The notes below the pieces were generated by a model. That model saw only the letters and a program-made list of their open reading frames with translations. It had not been told where the DNA came from and searched no databases. The translations under genes and the position numbers were made by a program. Of a stretch of DNA of 64,000 nucleotides, positions 33,431-42,565 are shown piece after piece. This stretch comes from Butyrivibrio sp. X503 (GTDB lineage: Bacteria; Bacillota; Clostridia; Lachnospirales; Lachnospiraceae): positions 1 through 64,000 of the forward strand of contig NZ_RAIQ01000004.1 in NCBI RefSeq assembly GCF_003625475.1, written 5' to 3'. The stretch's first letter is position 1. Each line of letters starts with the position of its first letter.

Positions 33431-35554
33431 TTATTCTTCAGGTAATTCTTCGGAAATTTCTTCCGGAACTTCTTCCCAAACTTCTTCCGGAGCTTCGTCT
33501 GAAATCTTAAATACATCGATATCCTTCTGTACATCGTTTGCGATATCGGAAATCTGTGTAGCGATCGAAGAAACTTCTTCCATCATATTGCTTACAACAG
33601 ATGTAGAAGCACTGGTCTCCTGAGTTGTTGCGGCATTGGTCTCTGCGATCGACGACAGCGATTCAACAACACCGACAACGGATTCACGGATATTATCAAG
33701 TCTCTCAACCGTTGACGAGATCTCATCGATACTTTCGAGGTTATTGATGATCTCACCCTCAACAGATCCGAATATCTCCTTGGTCTGCTGAACATATTCA
33801 TTCTGTCTGTCAATTATCTTCTTAACGTCATCCATAGCCTCGATCGATCTCTTAGAGTTATCGATAAGCTGCTGGATGATATCGTTGATCTCTTTCGTTG
33901 TATCTGCGGTCTGTGAAGCAAGTGAACCGATCTCACCGGCAACAACCGCAAATCCTCGTCCCGCATCTCCTGCTCTTGCAGCCTCAATAGAAGCATTCAG
34001 TGACAAAAGATTGGTCTGGGTAGCGATAGATGCAATAAGCTCTGAAGCCTTTGCGATCTGGTCCGCGGAATGGCTTGTCTCTGCCGTCTGCTCGTACATC
34101 GCATCGACCGCCTGCTTGGTCTTTTCGTTGACCTCTCCGAGTTCTCGAAGGATCTCTCCCGCTTTCTTGGAAGAATCCTGCATGGACTGAGAAGCCTCTT
34201 TTAACTGCATTGTCTTTTCCTTGGTCTCCTCAACCATAACTCCGATCTCTTTTACGGAATCGGTAGCATTCTTGGTCTCGATAGACTGATTGGTTGCGCC
34301 CTGAGCAATATCGTGAACCGCTACATCAACCTGACCGATAGATTCAAGTGTTGACTCCGAATTCTCACGAAGCTTGCCGGAACCGGACTGCAGATTTCCG
34401 GAAAGTGTACGAAGCGATCTGATCGTCGATTCAACAGCTCCCGAAAGGTTCTTGGTAGCATTTGCAATAAGTCCGACCTCATCCTTACGTCCGTCGTATT
34501 TAGCAAGTGCAGCCTGCTTGGTGATATCAAGTGTTCCAAGATCCTTGATAACGTGTGTAACTCCCTCGATATCCTTGGATATTGCTTTGGATACAAGGAT
34601 GACTCCTACAAGTGAAAGGATGAACACGATAACAGTCAAAATAAGAATCTTATTACTAAGAGCATTTATATCGCTCATGAAATCACTTTCGGGATCTTCT
34701 ACTATGAAACAGAATCCGAAAGCGGGGATACTTCTGTATGACATGATCATCTTGCCGGTTCCCGCTCTGTTAAACATAAAGAATCCCTCGGGATTTTCCT
34801 GCATTTTTTCAATTGCAGCAAGGTGATTTGGATCTTCGATTGCTACTCCAAGAAGTGCGGGATCGGGTGCAAATACATAAGCCGGAGGTGAATCGGTATT
34901 GGGGTCTCCACTGCTAAGCAGATACATCTGCGCCTCATCAAGTCCCTCGGCGCTAAGTCCGACGATAATATCCTGAAGCTCTTCAACATAAACGCAGCTT
35001 CCGACAAAACCTATGGCCTTGCCCGCTGCATTATAAACATTTGAAAAAGCCATCGCAACGTTCGTATTGGTTGCCGGCGAAAGAACAATACCTGCGACAA
35101 ACTGTCCGCCCAGAGTATCAATGATCTGAGTAAAGCCTGCAAGTTCGGCATTGGCTATCTGTCCGACAAATGATTTATCGGTATGAGTGTAAACCTTGGT
35201 GGCATCATCGGCTACGTACATACTCTCTATGTCAGGTCTGGTCGTGACAATACTCTCCAAAGCCTTCTGTGCATCCTGCTGTGCCTCCGCGTCGTCTACG
35301 TGCTCCATGAGGTAAACGACCTTAGGGTCTCTTGCATAGGTATTACAAAGCCTTTGCAATTCCGTCAGGTGCTTATCAATTATGATCGCACGGCTCTCGG
35401 TAAGCTCAGCCAGCCTTACCTCTGTCTGTTTTCTCATAATAGATCTTGTTGTTGTATTGATTATGCCGTAAATAGCTCCAAGTCCGATTAGAATAACAAG
35501 ACCAATTACAAGACTCATCTTAACGTAAATCTTCAAATCGTTGATCTTCTTCAT
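33431..35554 (-). CDS. Methyl-accepting chemotaxis protein (dCache-type sensor)
   Basis: 707 residues. TM helix 1 (about 12-33) and TM helix 2 (about 299-320) bracket an extracytoplasmic dCache-like sensor of about 265 residues. HAMP-like sequence follows, then a long coiled coil with the signalling tip [25 protein letters not shown] near 523-547, a slightly altered form of the canonical receptor tip. The C-terminus is a strongly acidic Glu-rich tail ([14 protein letters not shown]) in place of a CheR-binding pentapeptide. The receptor should control a CheA kinase by ligand occupancy; the ligand is unknown. ATG 35554 has AAGGAGG upstream. A candidate flagellar-type promoter precedes it. Confidence 0.94.
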   Translation of the reverse strand: MKKINDLKIYVKMSLVIGLVILIGLGAIYGIINTTTRSIMRKQTEVRLAELTESRAIIIDKHLTELQRLCNTYARDPKVVYLMEHVDDAEAQQDAQKALESIVTTRPDIESMYVADDATKVYTHTDKSFVGQIANAELAGFTQIIDTLGGQFVAGIVLSPATNTNVAMAFSNVYNAAGKAIGFVGSCVYVEELQDIIVGLSAEGLDEAQMYLLSSGDPNTDSPPAYVFAPDPALLGVAIEDPNHLAAIEKMQENPEGFFMFNRAGTGKMIMSYRSIPAFGFCFIVEDPESDFMSDINALSNKILILTVIVFILSLVGVILVSKAISKDIEGVTHVIKDLGTLDITKQAALAKYDGRKDEVGLIANATKNLSGAVESTIRSLRTLSGNLQSGSGKLRENSESTLESIGQVDVAVHDIAQGATNQSIETKNATDSVKEIGVMVEETKEKTMQLKEASQSMQDSSKKAGEILRELGEVNEKTKQAVDAMYEQTAETSHSADQIAKASELIASIATQTNLLSLNASIEAARAGDAGRGFAVVAGEIGSLASQTADTTKEINDIIQQLIDNSKRSIEAMDDVKKIIDRQNEYVQQTKEIFGSVEGEIINNLESIDEISSTVERLDNIRESVVGVVESLSSIAETNAATTQETSASTSVVSNMMEEVSSIATQISDIANDVQKDIDVFKISDEAPEEVWEEVPEEISEELPEE

Positions 35555-35664
35555 TACTCAGCCTCCTTGACACACCAATGAAAAACTTGCCGGGAATAAT
35601 TATCTGACAATTAAAAACGTTATATATACATCTTACCATTTTGTTCGTAAATTTATTCTAAATC

Positions 35665-35689
35665 TTATCGGCAAATCATTAACTTTTTA
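35665..35689 (-). promoter_or_regulatory. Candidate sigma-D (flagellar/chemotaxis) promoter of the chemoreceptor gene
   Basis: The minus strand reads GCCGATAA (35665-35672), matching the sigma-D -10 core, with TAAA (35686-35689) 13 bp upstream; 14 to 16 bp is more usual, and a TATA two bases further out gives 15. Position about 110 bp upstream of a chemotaxis gene supports it. Confidence 0.45.
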
Positions 35690-35706
35690 TAAAATTATGC
35701 AATTTT

Positions 35707-36435
35707 TCAAAGCTCGTATTTGGACTTTTTCCTGGTGATCTCATTCATGTAGGAAGCGGTGATGATACCTGTAGGAAGCGCAATGACAGCCATTCCCATA
35801 AGCGCAGAGATCATGGTGATCATACGTCCTACCGGAGTAACGGGCGAGATATCACCGTATCCGATAGTCGTGATAGATATAGTTGCCCAATAAAGGGCAT
35901 CAAAGAACGTGTTAAAAAGATCCGGTTCAAGCTGAAATACCAGCATGGCGGATACAAAAATATACACAAGTATCAGAATAAGAACTGCCAATAGCTGCGT
36001 CTTAACCTTCCTGAGCACGTTGGCAATTATTATCATAGTCTTTGAATAACGGATTAGTTTGAATATTCTAAAAAATCTAAAGAGCTTAAGAAGGCGGATA
36101 AAGCCGGAAACAGGCACAAACAGTGCTATAACGGGTAGAATGGACAAAATATCCATGATCGCAAGAGGCGTAAGGATATAAGCAAAATAAGTCCTTACGC
36201 TCTTAAAGCCCATCTTGTAATCCGCAGTATAGACTCTTGCGCAGTAATCAGCAAAAAAGATAAGGCTCGTAAAAAGCTCGATGATGCGGGTGTACGTATT
36301 CTCCCCTTTCATAGTCATGGGAAGAAGACCTACAATGACGGCTGCAGTTATCATAACGTCATAGGCCCTACTGGATTTGTCACCAACACTTGAAACTTCA
36401 AGCACTTCATAAATTCGCTTTTTGATGTTATACAT
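35707..36435 (-). CDS. Voltage-gated-type potassium channel (Kv-like, 6 TM)
   Basis: About 242 residues from ATG 36435, chosen over an upstream in-frame start because AAGGTAGGG sits just before it and an open frame for another small protein occupies the upstream DNA. TM helices S1-S6 are visible. S4 is Arg/Lys rich (FIRLLKLFRFFRIFKLIRYS), the pore loop has the selectivity filter TIGYGD near 187-192, and S6 (MISALMGMAVIALPTGIITA) follows. There is no cytoplasmic RCK domain, so gating is by voltage or unknown partners. It lies 8 bp after the stop of a 53-residue membrane protein gene and is probably co-translated with it. Confidence 0.92.
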   Translation of the reverse strand: MYNIKKRIYEVLEVSSVGDKSSRAYDVMITAAVIVGLLPMTMKGENTYTRIIELFTSLIFFADYCARVYTADYKMGFKSVRTYFAYILTPLAIMDILSILPVIALFVPVSGFIRLLKLFRFFRIFKLIRYSKTMIIIANVLRKVKTQLLAVLILILVYIFVSAMLVFQLEPDLFNTFFDALYWATISITTIGYGDISPVTPVGRMITMISALMGMAVIALPTGIITASYMNEITRKKSKYEL

Positions 36436-36443
36436 ACTTATCC

Positions 36444-36605
36444 CTACCTTGTTCCGACAAACAGCGCCATAAAGCCAAGCACTGCAAGCGCAACGGTAAT
36501 GATCCTGCAAAGCGCTATAAACACCTTGGCCTGTCTGATCTTGACATTCTCGTATACACCGTCATCCCCGATGAGATGGCTTGTTTCATTAACATCATTT
36601 CGCAT
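36444..36605 (-). CDS. Small single-span membrane protein encoded upstream of the K+ channel
   Basis: A 53-residue frame from ATG 36605, with AGAGGTAA at the right distance, to TAG at 36444-36446. The first 28 residues are polar (starting MRNDVNETSHLIGDDG); then comes one hydrophobic helix (FIALCRIITVALAVLGFMAL) and a short VGTR tail. Its stop region contains the ribosome binding site of the channel gene, with an 8-bp gap, so the two should be translated together. It could be a channel subunit or leader peptide. I do not recognise a family. Evidence is start, ribosome binding site, topology and coupling only. Confidence 0.6.
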   Translation of the reverse strand: MRNDVNETSHLIGDDGVYENVKIRQAKVFIALCRIITVALAVLGFMALFVGTR

Positions 36606-36658
36606 ACAAATTACCTCTATTTCAATGGTAGCACAGGAGTGTTACAGAAGCAATTTGA

Positions 36659-37534
36659 TTAATTTATGAAAGATATCTGCTCGTATTTATCCGGCAGATC
36701 ATTTAGATATCCAAAGCACTTGTACGGATCCGAGATGATCCCGTGCTCTGCACAGAACTTATTGAATATGGTCAAAAGAGCTTTCTCATTCGGGCTCTGA
36801 AGCTCATAGGCATTACCGTATGTCTTGATATAGCGCGACTTCATTCCGGGGAAATGCTTATCGAGCGCCGCGTAGTAATATTCTCTGTCGCCTTCTCTTA
36901 AAGTAAGCCCCATTCCGAATATTATGATGCCCTTAACGCCAACACGGGCGCATTCATTAAGTATTGGAATCAAATTCTCTTCCGTGTCGTTTATAAAGGG
37001 CAGGATCGGCGTCATCCATACTACGGTCGGAATTCCTCTTTTCTGCAATTCTTCAAGAACCTCTATGCGGCGTTTGGTGTTGCAGACATTCGGCTCAATG
37101 ATCTTGCAAAGCTCATCGTCATAGGTCGTCAGAGTCATCTGGACAACGCACTTAGCCTTCCTGTTTATCTCTTCAAGAAGGTCTATATCACGAAGTATCC
37201 TATCTGATTTGGTCTGGATCGCAAGTCCGAACTCATATCTTGAAATGATCTCAAGACACTTCCTTGTGAGCTCAAGCTGCTCTTCGCAGTGCATGTACGG
37301 ATCCGACATTGCCCCCGTACCTATCATGCACTTCTTCCGCTTAGATCTGAGCGCCTTTTCAAGGAGCTGTGGTGCATTCTGCTTAACTTCGATATCCTCG
37401 AAATCATGCGTGAATTGATAGCACTTGCTCCTTGAGTCGCAATAGATGCAGCCGTGAGTACAACCTCTGTAGATGTTCATCCCGTTAAGACCGTTATGTG
37501 AAGTTAATATTCCTTTTGCATCAACAAAATGCAT
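36659..37534 (-). CDS. Radical SAM protein of the spore photoproduct lyase (SplB-like) superfamily
   Basis: 291 residues. The [4Fe-4S]/SAM motif is CTHGCIYC (Cys25, Cys29, Cys32) in the context NIYRGCTHGCIYCDSRSKCY. The N-terminus FVDAKGILTSHNGLNGMN is typical of the SPL-family proteins annotated 'Rv2578c-type radical SAM'. The substrate is not known; these proteins are widespread and usually not true photoproduct lyases, which carry a C-terminal conserved Cys in a different context. It follows the DinB-like gene by 13 bp in a three-gene unit headed by a WYL-domain regulator, hinting at DNA damage or stress. ATG 37534 has AAGGAG. Confidence 0.9.
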   Translation of the reverse strand: MHFVDAKGILTSHNGLNGMNIYRGCTHGCIYCDSRSKCYQFTHDFEDIEVKQNAPQLLEKALRSKRKKCMIGTGAMSDPYMHCEEQLELTRKCLEIISRYEFGLAIQTKSDRILRDIDLLEEINRKAKCVVQMTLTTYDDELCKIIEPNVCNTKRRIEVLEELQKRGIPTVVWMTPILPFINDTEENLIPILNECARVGVKGIIIFGMGLTLREGDREYYYAALDKHFPGMKSRYIKTYGNAYELQSPNEKALLTIFNKFCAEHGIISDPYKCFGYLNDLPDKYEQISFIN

Positions 37535-37547
37535 AGGTCACTCCTTA

Positions 37548-38261
37548 TTACTTAGATCCAAGGATCTTATCAATGCTCGTCGGAAGATGCATCATGTGGT
37601 GCGATGTCATCGGTGTTAAGATCATACCTCCGATAGTAAGTCTTCCCCAGAATACGAGCAGCCATACCGAACGAAAATCAGTCGTGACGCCGCCCTCTTC
37701 CAGTATCCTCATGACCCATTCCTCTGGTACCATGTTCTTGATCTGTTCTAAGGTAAGTCCCGAGAGGATCCGGCGCGTGTTCTTGCCGACGGTTATCATG
37801 TAGTTCTTAAGCTCCTCAGCGTTTATGTTCTTGGCCCACTCTGTTAATTCATCGGGCTCAAGAGCGTTACCCGTATCGGTTATTGATGAACCGATCTTCT
37901 TCTGCCACTCATCATTAAATATCTGCTGACCGTTCTCCATAAGTATATTACTTACTAAATCCTCGATCCTATAAGTATGCCAAAGCTGCCAGCACAAGGG
38001 AACCGTCTTGCTTCCCGCATAGTGAAGATCCGCATCCCAGGTTTCCCTCTGAACGATCTCGTTCTGATTTCCGGCAAGCATATGATCGAGCACTATATCC
38101 GCTACTGTCTTCTCAGCTCTGCCCGAAATCTCAGCAGGGTGCACCAACGCATGGAGCTCCAAAGTAAGCTCTTTGATCTTCGCAAGGTCATCTCCCTCAA
38201 GTGCAGCCTTTAACTCCTCGAATGTACTGTTGATGGTATTAAACATCTCATCCTTGTTCAT
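37548..38261 (-). CDS. DinB-like four-helix-bundle protein
   Basis: 237 residues, mostly helical. The central segment LHYAGSKTVPLCWQLWHTYRIEDLVSN, with a preceding conserved His-rich stretch (ELHALVHPAE), resembles the metal-binding helical bundle of the DinB/YfiT superfamily. The C-terminal SHHMMHLPTSIDKI, with two His, also fits. Members are thiol-dependent enzymes or stress proteins of mostly unknown function. It begins 3 bp after the WYL regulator gene and ends 13 bp before the radical SAM gene. I rate the family as likely, not certain. GGAGG precedes ATG 38261. Confidence 0.6.
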   Translation of the reverse strand: MNKDEMFNTINSTFEELKAALEGDDLAKIKELTLELHALVHPAEISGRAEKTVADIVLDHMLAGNQNEIVQRETWDADLHYAGSKTVPLCWQLWHTYRIEDLVSNILMENGQQIFNDEWQKKIGSSITDTGNALEPDELTEWAKNINAEELKNYMITVGKNTRRILSGLTLEQIKNMVPEEWVMRILEEGGVTTDFRSVWLLVFWGRLTIGGMILTPMTSHHMMHLPTSIDKILGSK

Positions 38262-38264
38262 TAC

Positions 38265-39176
38265 CTATTCCTCCTTGTAAGTTTTAGTCATAGCGGTAAC
38301 TATCTCCCTGATCCGCTTACGCACATCTTCAGGTTCCAGTACCTCTGCCTTATCTCCGAATGTCATTATCCAACCTATAAAATAGTCCGCATCGGTGTAA
38401 TCTGCGGTAAACAAAAGCTTTCCGTCTTTGGTTTCCTGATAGCATCCGGGGCCGAACTCTTCTACAAGCCGCCACTTTACATCAGGAGTAAAAAGAGCTT
38501 TCACCTTTATCTCCATCGGATAGATATTCTCCGTTTCAAGGTCCGGAAGCGGTGCATTTCTGCAGACAAAATCCTTCCCTGTGTCCTTGAGCATATCCAT
38601 TCTGTTCAGCTTAAAGAGTCTGTAGTCTTTTCTCTTTCTGCACCAGCCGTATACGTACCAGCTACTCCACTTAAATACGACATAGTACGGCTCAATGGTA
38701 CGCGTGCTCTCGCCTGTAGGTGCATAGTATTTAAAAGAAATGATATGTCTGTTCTCGATCGCATCCTGAATGGTTGCTATCTTCGGAGCAAGAGAAGTCT
38801 TGTACCACGACGAAAGGTCGATGAGCATGGAATCTTTTCCGCTGATCAATTCGGAAGAGCCGGTCTGAAGCTTCTCCATGAGCTGTCCGTAATACTTACT
38901 TCCGCTCACACTGTCCAGGCTACGAAGACCCGCCAGGATCACCTGCATATCTTTGGATGTGAGGATAGTCCTATCCATGCGATAGCCGTTCATTATACTG
39001 ATGCCGCCGCCTGTACCCTGCGTGGTCTGTATCGGGACTCCGGCTTTACACAGCGCTTCAATGTCTCTGTTGATAGTTCTTCTTGAAACTTCAAAGTGCT
39101 CTGCGAGCTCCGGCGCAGTGGTCATCTCCTTTTGCAAAAGAATCGATAATATTCCGATCAGTCTGTCAATCTTCAT
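38265..39176 (-). CDS. YafY-type transcriptional regulator (HTH_11 plus WYL domain)
   Basis: About 303 residues from ATG 39176; a longer frame to 39215 adds 13 unlikely residues. Residues 1-60 form a DeoR-like winged helix (ELAEHFEVSRRTINRDIEAL). Residues about 125-215 form the WYL domain, with WYVYGWCRKRKDYRLFKLNRM, in which the W-Y-L positions bind an oligonucleotide or other ligand in characterised members. The C-terminal WCX-like extension is present. It is first in an operon with the DinB-like and radical SAM genes and likely controls them. WYL regulators are often linked to DNA damage and phage defence. Confidence 0.92.
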   Translation of the reverse strand: MKIDRLIGILSILLQKEMTTAPELAEHFEVSRRTINRDIEALCKAGVPIQTTQGTGGGISIMNGYRMDRTILTSKDMQVILAGLRSLDSVSGSKYYGQLMEKLQTGSSELISGKDSMLIDLSSWYKTSLAPKIATIQDAIENRHIISFKYYAPTGESTRTIEPYYVVFKWSSWYVYGWCRKRKDYRLFKLNRMDMLKDTGKDFVCRNAPLPDLETENIYPMEIKVKALFTPDVKWRLVEEFGPGCYQETKDGKLLFTADYTDADYFIGWIMTFGDKAEVLEPEDVRKRIREIVTAMTKTYKEE

Positions 39177-39246
39177 ATTTCCTGCTCTCCATGAATATGA
39201 TAGCTCTTTTAACATGACAACATACTGTCATGTTTATAAAATAATT

Positions 39247-39284
39247 TTACCCGCTTCCCGGAAATAATTCCAGAAGGCGGGTAA
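39247..39284 (-). terminator. Intrinsic terminator after the DUF2085 gene
   Basis: Stem TTACCCG/CGGGTAA extends inwards (CCTTCTGGAA with TTCCGGGAAG, one mismatch) to a 4-base loop, and AATTATTTTAT follows on the minus strand. It begins 7 bp after the stop codon at 39292. Confidence 0.78.
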
Positions 39285-39291
39285 ATATCTT

Positions 39292-39660
39292 TTATCTTGA
39301 TCTAAGAGTCTGCCCGAAATGATATCCGTTCATATATGCAAAGATCGTAAAATGTGCGATCAATGCAGAGAGCGCTATCCCTAAGAAAAAACCTGTGATC
39401 ACTCGTTTAAGGTTTGTGCTTTCATAGCTAGTAAAGCGCTGGACTAAACCGTCAACCATGGCCGGTATCATCATAAGCAGTGAAATCAGTATCGTCGGCT
39501 TCCAAAACCAGAACAATATAATGCTAACCATTATTCCGGCAAGTTCACCGGTACATCTAGCGCATATCGGAAATTGGCGTCCTTTGTAAAAGAACGATCT
39601 GTCGCTCCGACAGTGACAACCAAATATCCTGGGAAGCCAGCGATAAATACTTTCTATCAT
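39292..39660 (-). CDS. DUF2085 family membrane protein
   Basis: 122 residues. The N-terminal HCRSDRSFFYKGRQFPICARC motif, with its paired Cys/His residues, and the following TGELAG are the hallmark of DUF2085. Three hydrophobic segments follow (about 43-62, 65-82 and 92-112). Function is unknown; the Cys/His arrangement suggests a metal or redox centre at the membrane face. It lies 19 bp downstream of another small membrane protein gene, and the two are likely co-transcribed. Confidence 0.85.
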   Translation of the reverse strand: MIESIYRWLPRIFGCHCRSDRSFFYKGRQFPICARCTGELAGIMVSIILFWFWKPTILISLLMMIPAMVDGLVQRFTSYESTNLKRVITGFFLGIALSALIAHFTIFAYMNGYHFGQTLRSR

Positions 39661-39679
39661 ATCTTTAGTCCTGTTATCA

Positions 39680-39958
39680 TTACATACTTGCGCCGATACC
39701 CAATGCGAATACTGCGATGTAGTAGATAACAGAAATGATCACTGAAATAAGTGCTCCCATTCCGGCAGCCTTTGATGAATTAGGCTTTGTATCCTTCCAT
39801 ACAAGGAAAAGGATAAGTCCTACAAGAGGAATACAGAAACCAAGAAGTCCCCATCCAAATCCGCCACCATCGTTTACAGGTGTCTGATACTCAGGTGTGC
39901 TGTACTGGTTGTCGAAACCATTGTTCTCATTGTTTGCCCCAAAATTATTTTCGCTCAT
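39680..39958 (-). CDS. Small two-helix membrane protein with Asn/Gly-rich N-terminus
   Basis: About 92 residues from ATG 39958, which has AAGGAG at a good distance; a 15-residue N-terminal extension in the open frame is not likely. Residues 1-33 are low complexity (Asn, Gly, Gln, Tyr, Pro). Two hydrophobic helices follow (about 37-52 and 68-90), separated by a short basic loop (WKDTKPNSSKAAG). This layout is common among small Firmicute proteins annotated DUF4190-like or as zinc-ribbon-less membrane proteins, but I cannot name the family. It pairs with the DUF2085 gene. Confidence 0.75.
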   Translation of the reverse strand: MSENNFGANNENNGFDNQYSTPEYQTPVNDGGGFGWGLLGFCIPLVGLILFLVWKDTKPNSSKAAGMGALISVIISVIYYIAVFALGIGASM

Positions 39959-40125
39959 TTTATTTCTCCTTCCAAAACCATAAATTTTTTGAGCTGTTAT
40001 CATGTGTGTTTTTTAACAGCTTTCTTAATACATTTGTAATTCTAAAGCAAACAGTATAATAATACAATAGCTAATTTAGCAAAATATAAAACAATTATTT
40101 GATAATATGAAAAAATAAACCGTCT

Positions 40126-40830
40126 TTATTCGCCAATCGCTCTTTCCCCCTCATTTCGCGTGTCTAAAGCATCCATGATAATGTCCACAGTTTCTTTTAC
40201 GAACCTTTCAGCACGCTCTTTGGTCAAATACTTATATTCTCTGTGAAGATCGCCATGGTTATCACTTCTGTAAAATCCGCATATATATTCACGCCTGTTC
40301 TCAAATGCATAGTCCGGAAATTCCTCCATAAAATCATTGGAAAGCTCTTCCTTTGTTGCGTTCTCGTAAATATTGAACGCTCTAAAATCGGGGTGTTCTT
40401 CAAGATATAAGAAATCAAGATCATACCAGTCCGCTTTATTCTTCCAAATGAAATCAATCAGAGACATGTTTTCCTTGCGTGCATTTTCCTCGTTAACGCC
40501 TTCTGAGTGAGTCATATAGGTCCACTCTCTGTCAGTCAAAAGATGTGTGTAGTAGCCAAGGAAAAATGAATACTCACGCTTATTGTATTTCCTTATCTTT
40601 TCATCCGTAAAATAGCGATCGGCAAATTCATCTACGCCGACATATGTCCTGTCCTTTGAATCCCCTTTAAAATGAGAAATATTTTTTGACGGTGTAAATA
40701 CAGACCAGTCCTCATTCGGAACTCCGCTGTCAGGTGCGATGTTTCCGATAACAAACGCGGTCTCATCAAGCTCTTTTAACCTATCCAAAAGAGCGTCCGT
40801 GATCCTTAAGTGTACCATCCATGATGCCAT
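40126..40830 (-). CDS. Zinc-dependent phospholipase C-like family protein
   Basis: 234 residues. The N-terminus SWMVHLRITDALLDRL and the motifs GNIAPDSG, ISHFKG and FFLGYYTHLLTDREW carry the spaced His/Asp residues that bind zinc in the alpha-helical phospholipase C/P1 nuclease-like fold. There is no signal peptide, so it is a cytoplasmic member, of a type frequent in Lachnospiraceae and of unknown substrate. ATG 40830 is preceded by GGAAGAGG. It follows the nucleotidyltransferase gene by 27 bp and may share its transcript. Confidence 0.78.
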   Translation of the reverse strand: MASWMVHLRITDALLDRLKELDETAFVIGNIAPDSGVPNEDWSVFTPSKNISHFKGDSKDRTYVGVDEFADRYFTDEKIRKYNKREYSFFLGYYTHLLTDREWTYMTHSEGVNEENARKENMSLIDFIWKNKADWYDLDFLYLEEHPDFRAFNIYENATKEELSNDFMEEFPDYAFENRREYICGFYRSDNHGDLHREYKYLTKERAERFVKETVDIIMDALDTRNEGERAIGE

Positions 40831-40857
40831 AGTTTTTCCTCTTCCCTTCTGTCAGTC

Positions 40858-41601
40858 TCAATTGATTTCTTTTAGCATGTATCGTGCATAGCGTTTGGCA
40901 AGCTCTATGTCGTAAGAAGCGTTTCCTCCGGTTTCATATTCACGCATAGCTTCTTTTATCTGATCGTGATATTCCTGGGGGACCGCGTTAAGAGCCCACT
41001 CGCCGCCCTCTTTTTTGGAGAGGACGAGATCATCTTTTTTGTATGCCAAAACTCTCGCCAGATTGAGCGTTATGTACATCGTATTGTCCACGATGTCATC
41101 CTCGGCTTCCGCGATATCATCCTTGATGGAATCCATGTAGTCGGCGCTCGGAACTTCACCGAAAACCTCATCTATCGGATCGCCGTAAAGGCACTTGCCT
41201 CTTTTCTTGATGATGGTAAAATGAGCCGCAAGATCTGAATCTTCTCCGTTCATCTTCTGAATGTAGTCATCCGGATTGTCCTTGTACCATCCAAGATGCA
41301 TCACCGAAAAGTGCAGTTCAAACGGTGTCGGATAAACAAAGGGCTTACACACCTCTCTCTTTACGACACTCATCTCTATGCCTTTTGCCGGGCCGTTTTC
41401 ATTTAGCTCAACGACCATGTCCATGAAAGCTTTTTTCTCGCTATCAGACATCGCTCCGTTTACAACAATGATGAGATCGAGGTCGCTCTTCTTGGGATTG
41501 TAGCATCCCATAACAGCAGAACCGTGCAGGTATACTCCTACCAGGTTTTCTTTTAAAATGTCTTTTGATCTGTCTACGAATTGAGTTAGTATTGTGTTCA
41601 T
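40858..41601 (-). CDS. Aminoglycoside nucleotidyltransferase-like protein (ANT/AadA type)
   Basis: 247 residues. The nucleotidyltransferase core is VYLHGSAVMGCYNPKKSDLDL, with Gly27-Ser28 and metal ligands Asp40 and Asp42. The C-terminal helical domain (NTMYITLNLARVLAYKKDDL and the downstream KEGGEWAL) matches the AadA/ANT(9) C-terminal domain. Such enzymes adenylylate streptomycin or spectinomycin, but chromosomal clostridial copies often have no proven resistance function. A 25-codon remnant of a close paralogue lies at 48.8 kb. The gene sits between crcB (6-bp gap) and the phospholipase-like gene. Confidence 0.88.
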   Translation of the reverse strand: MNTILTQFVDRSKDILKENLVGVYLHGSAVMGCYNPKKSDLDLIIVVNGAMSDSEKKAFMDMVVELNENGPAKGIEMSVVKREVCKPFVYPTPFELHFSVMHLGWYKDNPDDYIQKMNGEDSDLAAHFTIIKKRGKCLYGDPIDEVFGEVPSADYMDSIKDDIAEAEDDIVDNTMYITLNLARVLAYKKDDLVLSKKEGGEWALNAVPQEYHDQIKEAMREYETGGNASYDIELAKRYARYMLKEIN

Positions 41602-41607
41602 AATGAA

Positions 41608-41973
41608 TCATCCTATAACTGTTGCAATCTTCTTTCCCAAGAAAACCCCAAAAAGGCAAAAGAAAACGCTCAGCGCCGTATATAATCCTCCAAGCATGTA
41701 TGCCTTGTTTTCAAAGAGCTTATATGCTTCAAGTGAAAACGTTGAAAATGTTGTAAATCCGCCACATACACCGGTCTTCCAAAAGAGCACTGTATTGGGC
41801 GATACGTCAGCTTTTTTATCTGTTAATCCAACGATAAAACCTATAATGATCGCACCCAGAATATTAGTCACCAAAGTAAGTATCGGAAACTGCCCTTTTA
41901 CCGGTATCAAACTGATCGCATATCTTGCTACTGCTCCAAGTGCGCCTCCAAGCGCAACAAAAACAAAACTCAT
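41608..41973 (-). CDS. crcB: Fluoride channel FluC/CrcB
   Basis: 121 residues with four TM helices and the family signatures GGALGAVARY (near 9-18) and GGFTTFSTFSLE (near 71-82, the Phe box lining the fluoride pore). It exports F- as a dual-topology dimer. A single gene is present, so a homodimer is expected. I looked for a fluoride riboswitch in the 41 bp upstream and saw none; the preceding acetyltransferase gene ends there, so expression may come from further upstream. ATG 41973 has AGAGGAAG. Confidence 0.95.
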   Translation of the reverse strand: MSFVFVALGGALGAVARYAISLIPVKGQFPILTLVTNILGAIIIGFIVGLTDKKADVSPNTVLFWKTGVCGGFTTFSTFSLEAYKLFENKAYMLGGLYTALSVFFCLFGVFLGKKIATVIG

Positions 41974-42014
41974 TTTTCACTTCCTCTTTTGTCTAACATT
42001 AAACATGACTTGTT

Positions 42015-42524
42015 TTATTTATTGAATTTATGGATCACTGATACATGTGTGATCTTATTAGCCTCGTCAGGATACTCTTTATCAAAGTGCATTCCTATTG
42101 CTTCTGCGGTCTTATATGAGGCCTCGTTGGTATACTTGCAGTAAGAATACAGCGAAGGATAATCGGTATTCTCAAAAGCCCAATCGCGCACCGCACTTGC
42201 CGCTTCCTTAGCATATCCTTTACGTTGGCAATCCTTGCGGATGTGATAGCCAATCTCAGGAAGCATCTTTCCATCAATGTTCTGCAATGTTAGTCCGCAG
42301 TCGCCGATCATTTCTCCTGTTTCCTTTAGACATACCGCCCACAGACCAAAGCCATTTTCTTTATAACGATTCATGTTTCGCTCGATCCAATTTCTGACGC
42401 GTTCCTCATCAAAAGTATAAGGATAGTGCTGCATAATATCCGGGTCAGCAAGGACGGCATACAACGCATCAAAATCATCCATATTCATTTCACGTAAGAA
42501 TAATCTTTCTGTCTCTATGATCAT
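42015..42524 (-). CDS. GNAT N-acetyltransferase, RimJ/RimL type
   Basis: 169 residues. It begins MIIETERLFLREMNMDDFD, the standard opening of the Acetyltransf_3 (RimJ/RimL) group. The acetyl-CoA loop is RKDCQRKGYAKEAASAV and the C-terminal CKYTNEASYKTAEAIGMHF motif is typical. Substrates range from ribosomal protein N-termini to small molecules; nothing here decides. It ends 41 bp before crcB on the same strand. Confidence 0.9.
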   Translation of the reverse strand: MIIETERLFLREMNMDDFDALYAVLADPDIMQHYPYTFDEERVRNWIERNMNRYKENGFGLWAVCLKETGEMIGDCGLTLQNIDGKMLPEIGYHIRKDCQRKGYAKEAASAVRDWAFENTDYPSLYSYCKYTNEASYKTAEAIGMHFDKEYPDEANKITHVSVIHKFNK

Positions 42525-42565
42525 AGTTGCCTCGCTTTTCTTTGTAGTCCTTTATAAAACATAGA

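Noticed and set aside
41974..42014. Fluoride riboswitch upstream of crcB
   Set aside because: Only 41 bp separate it from the preceding gene and no crcB-motif core is visible there.
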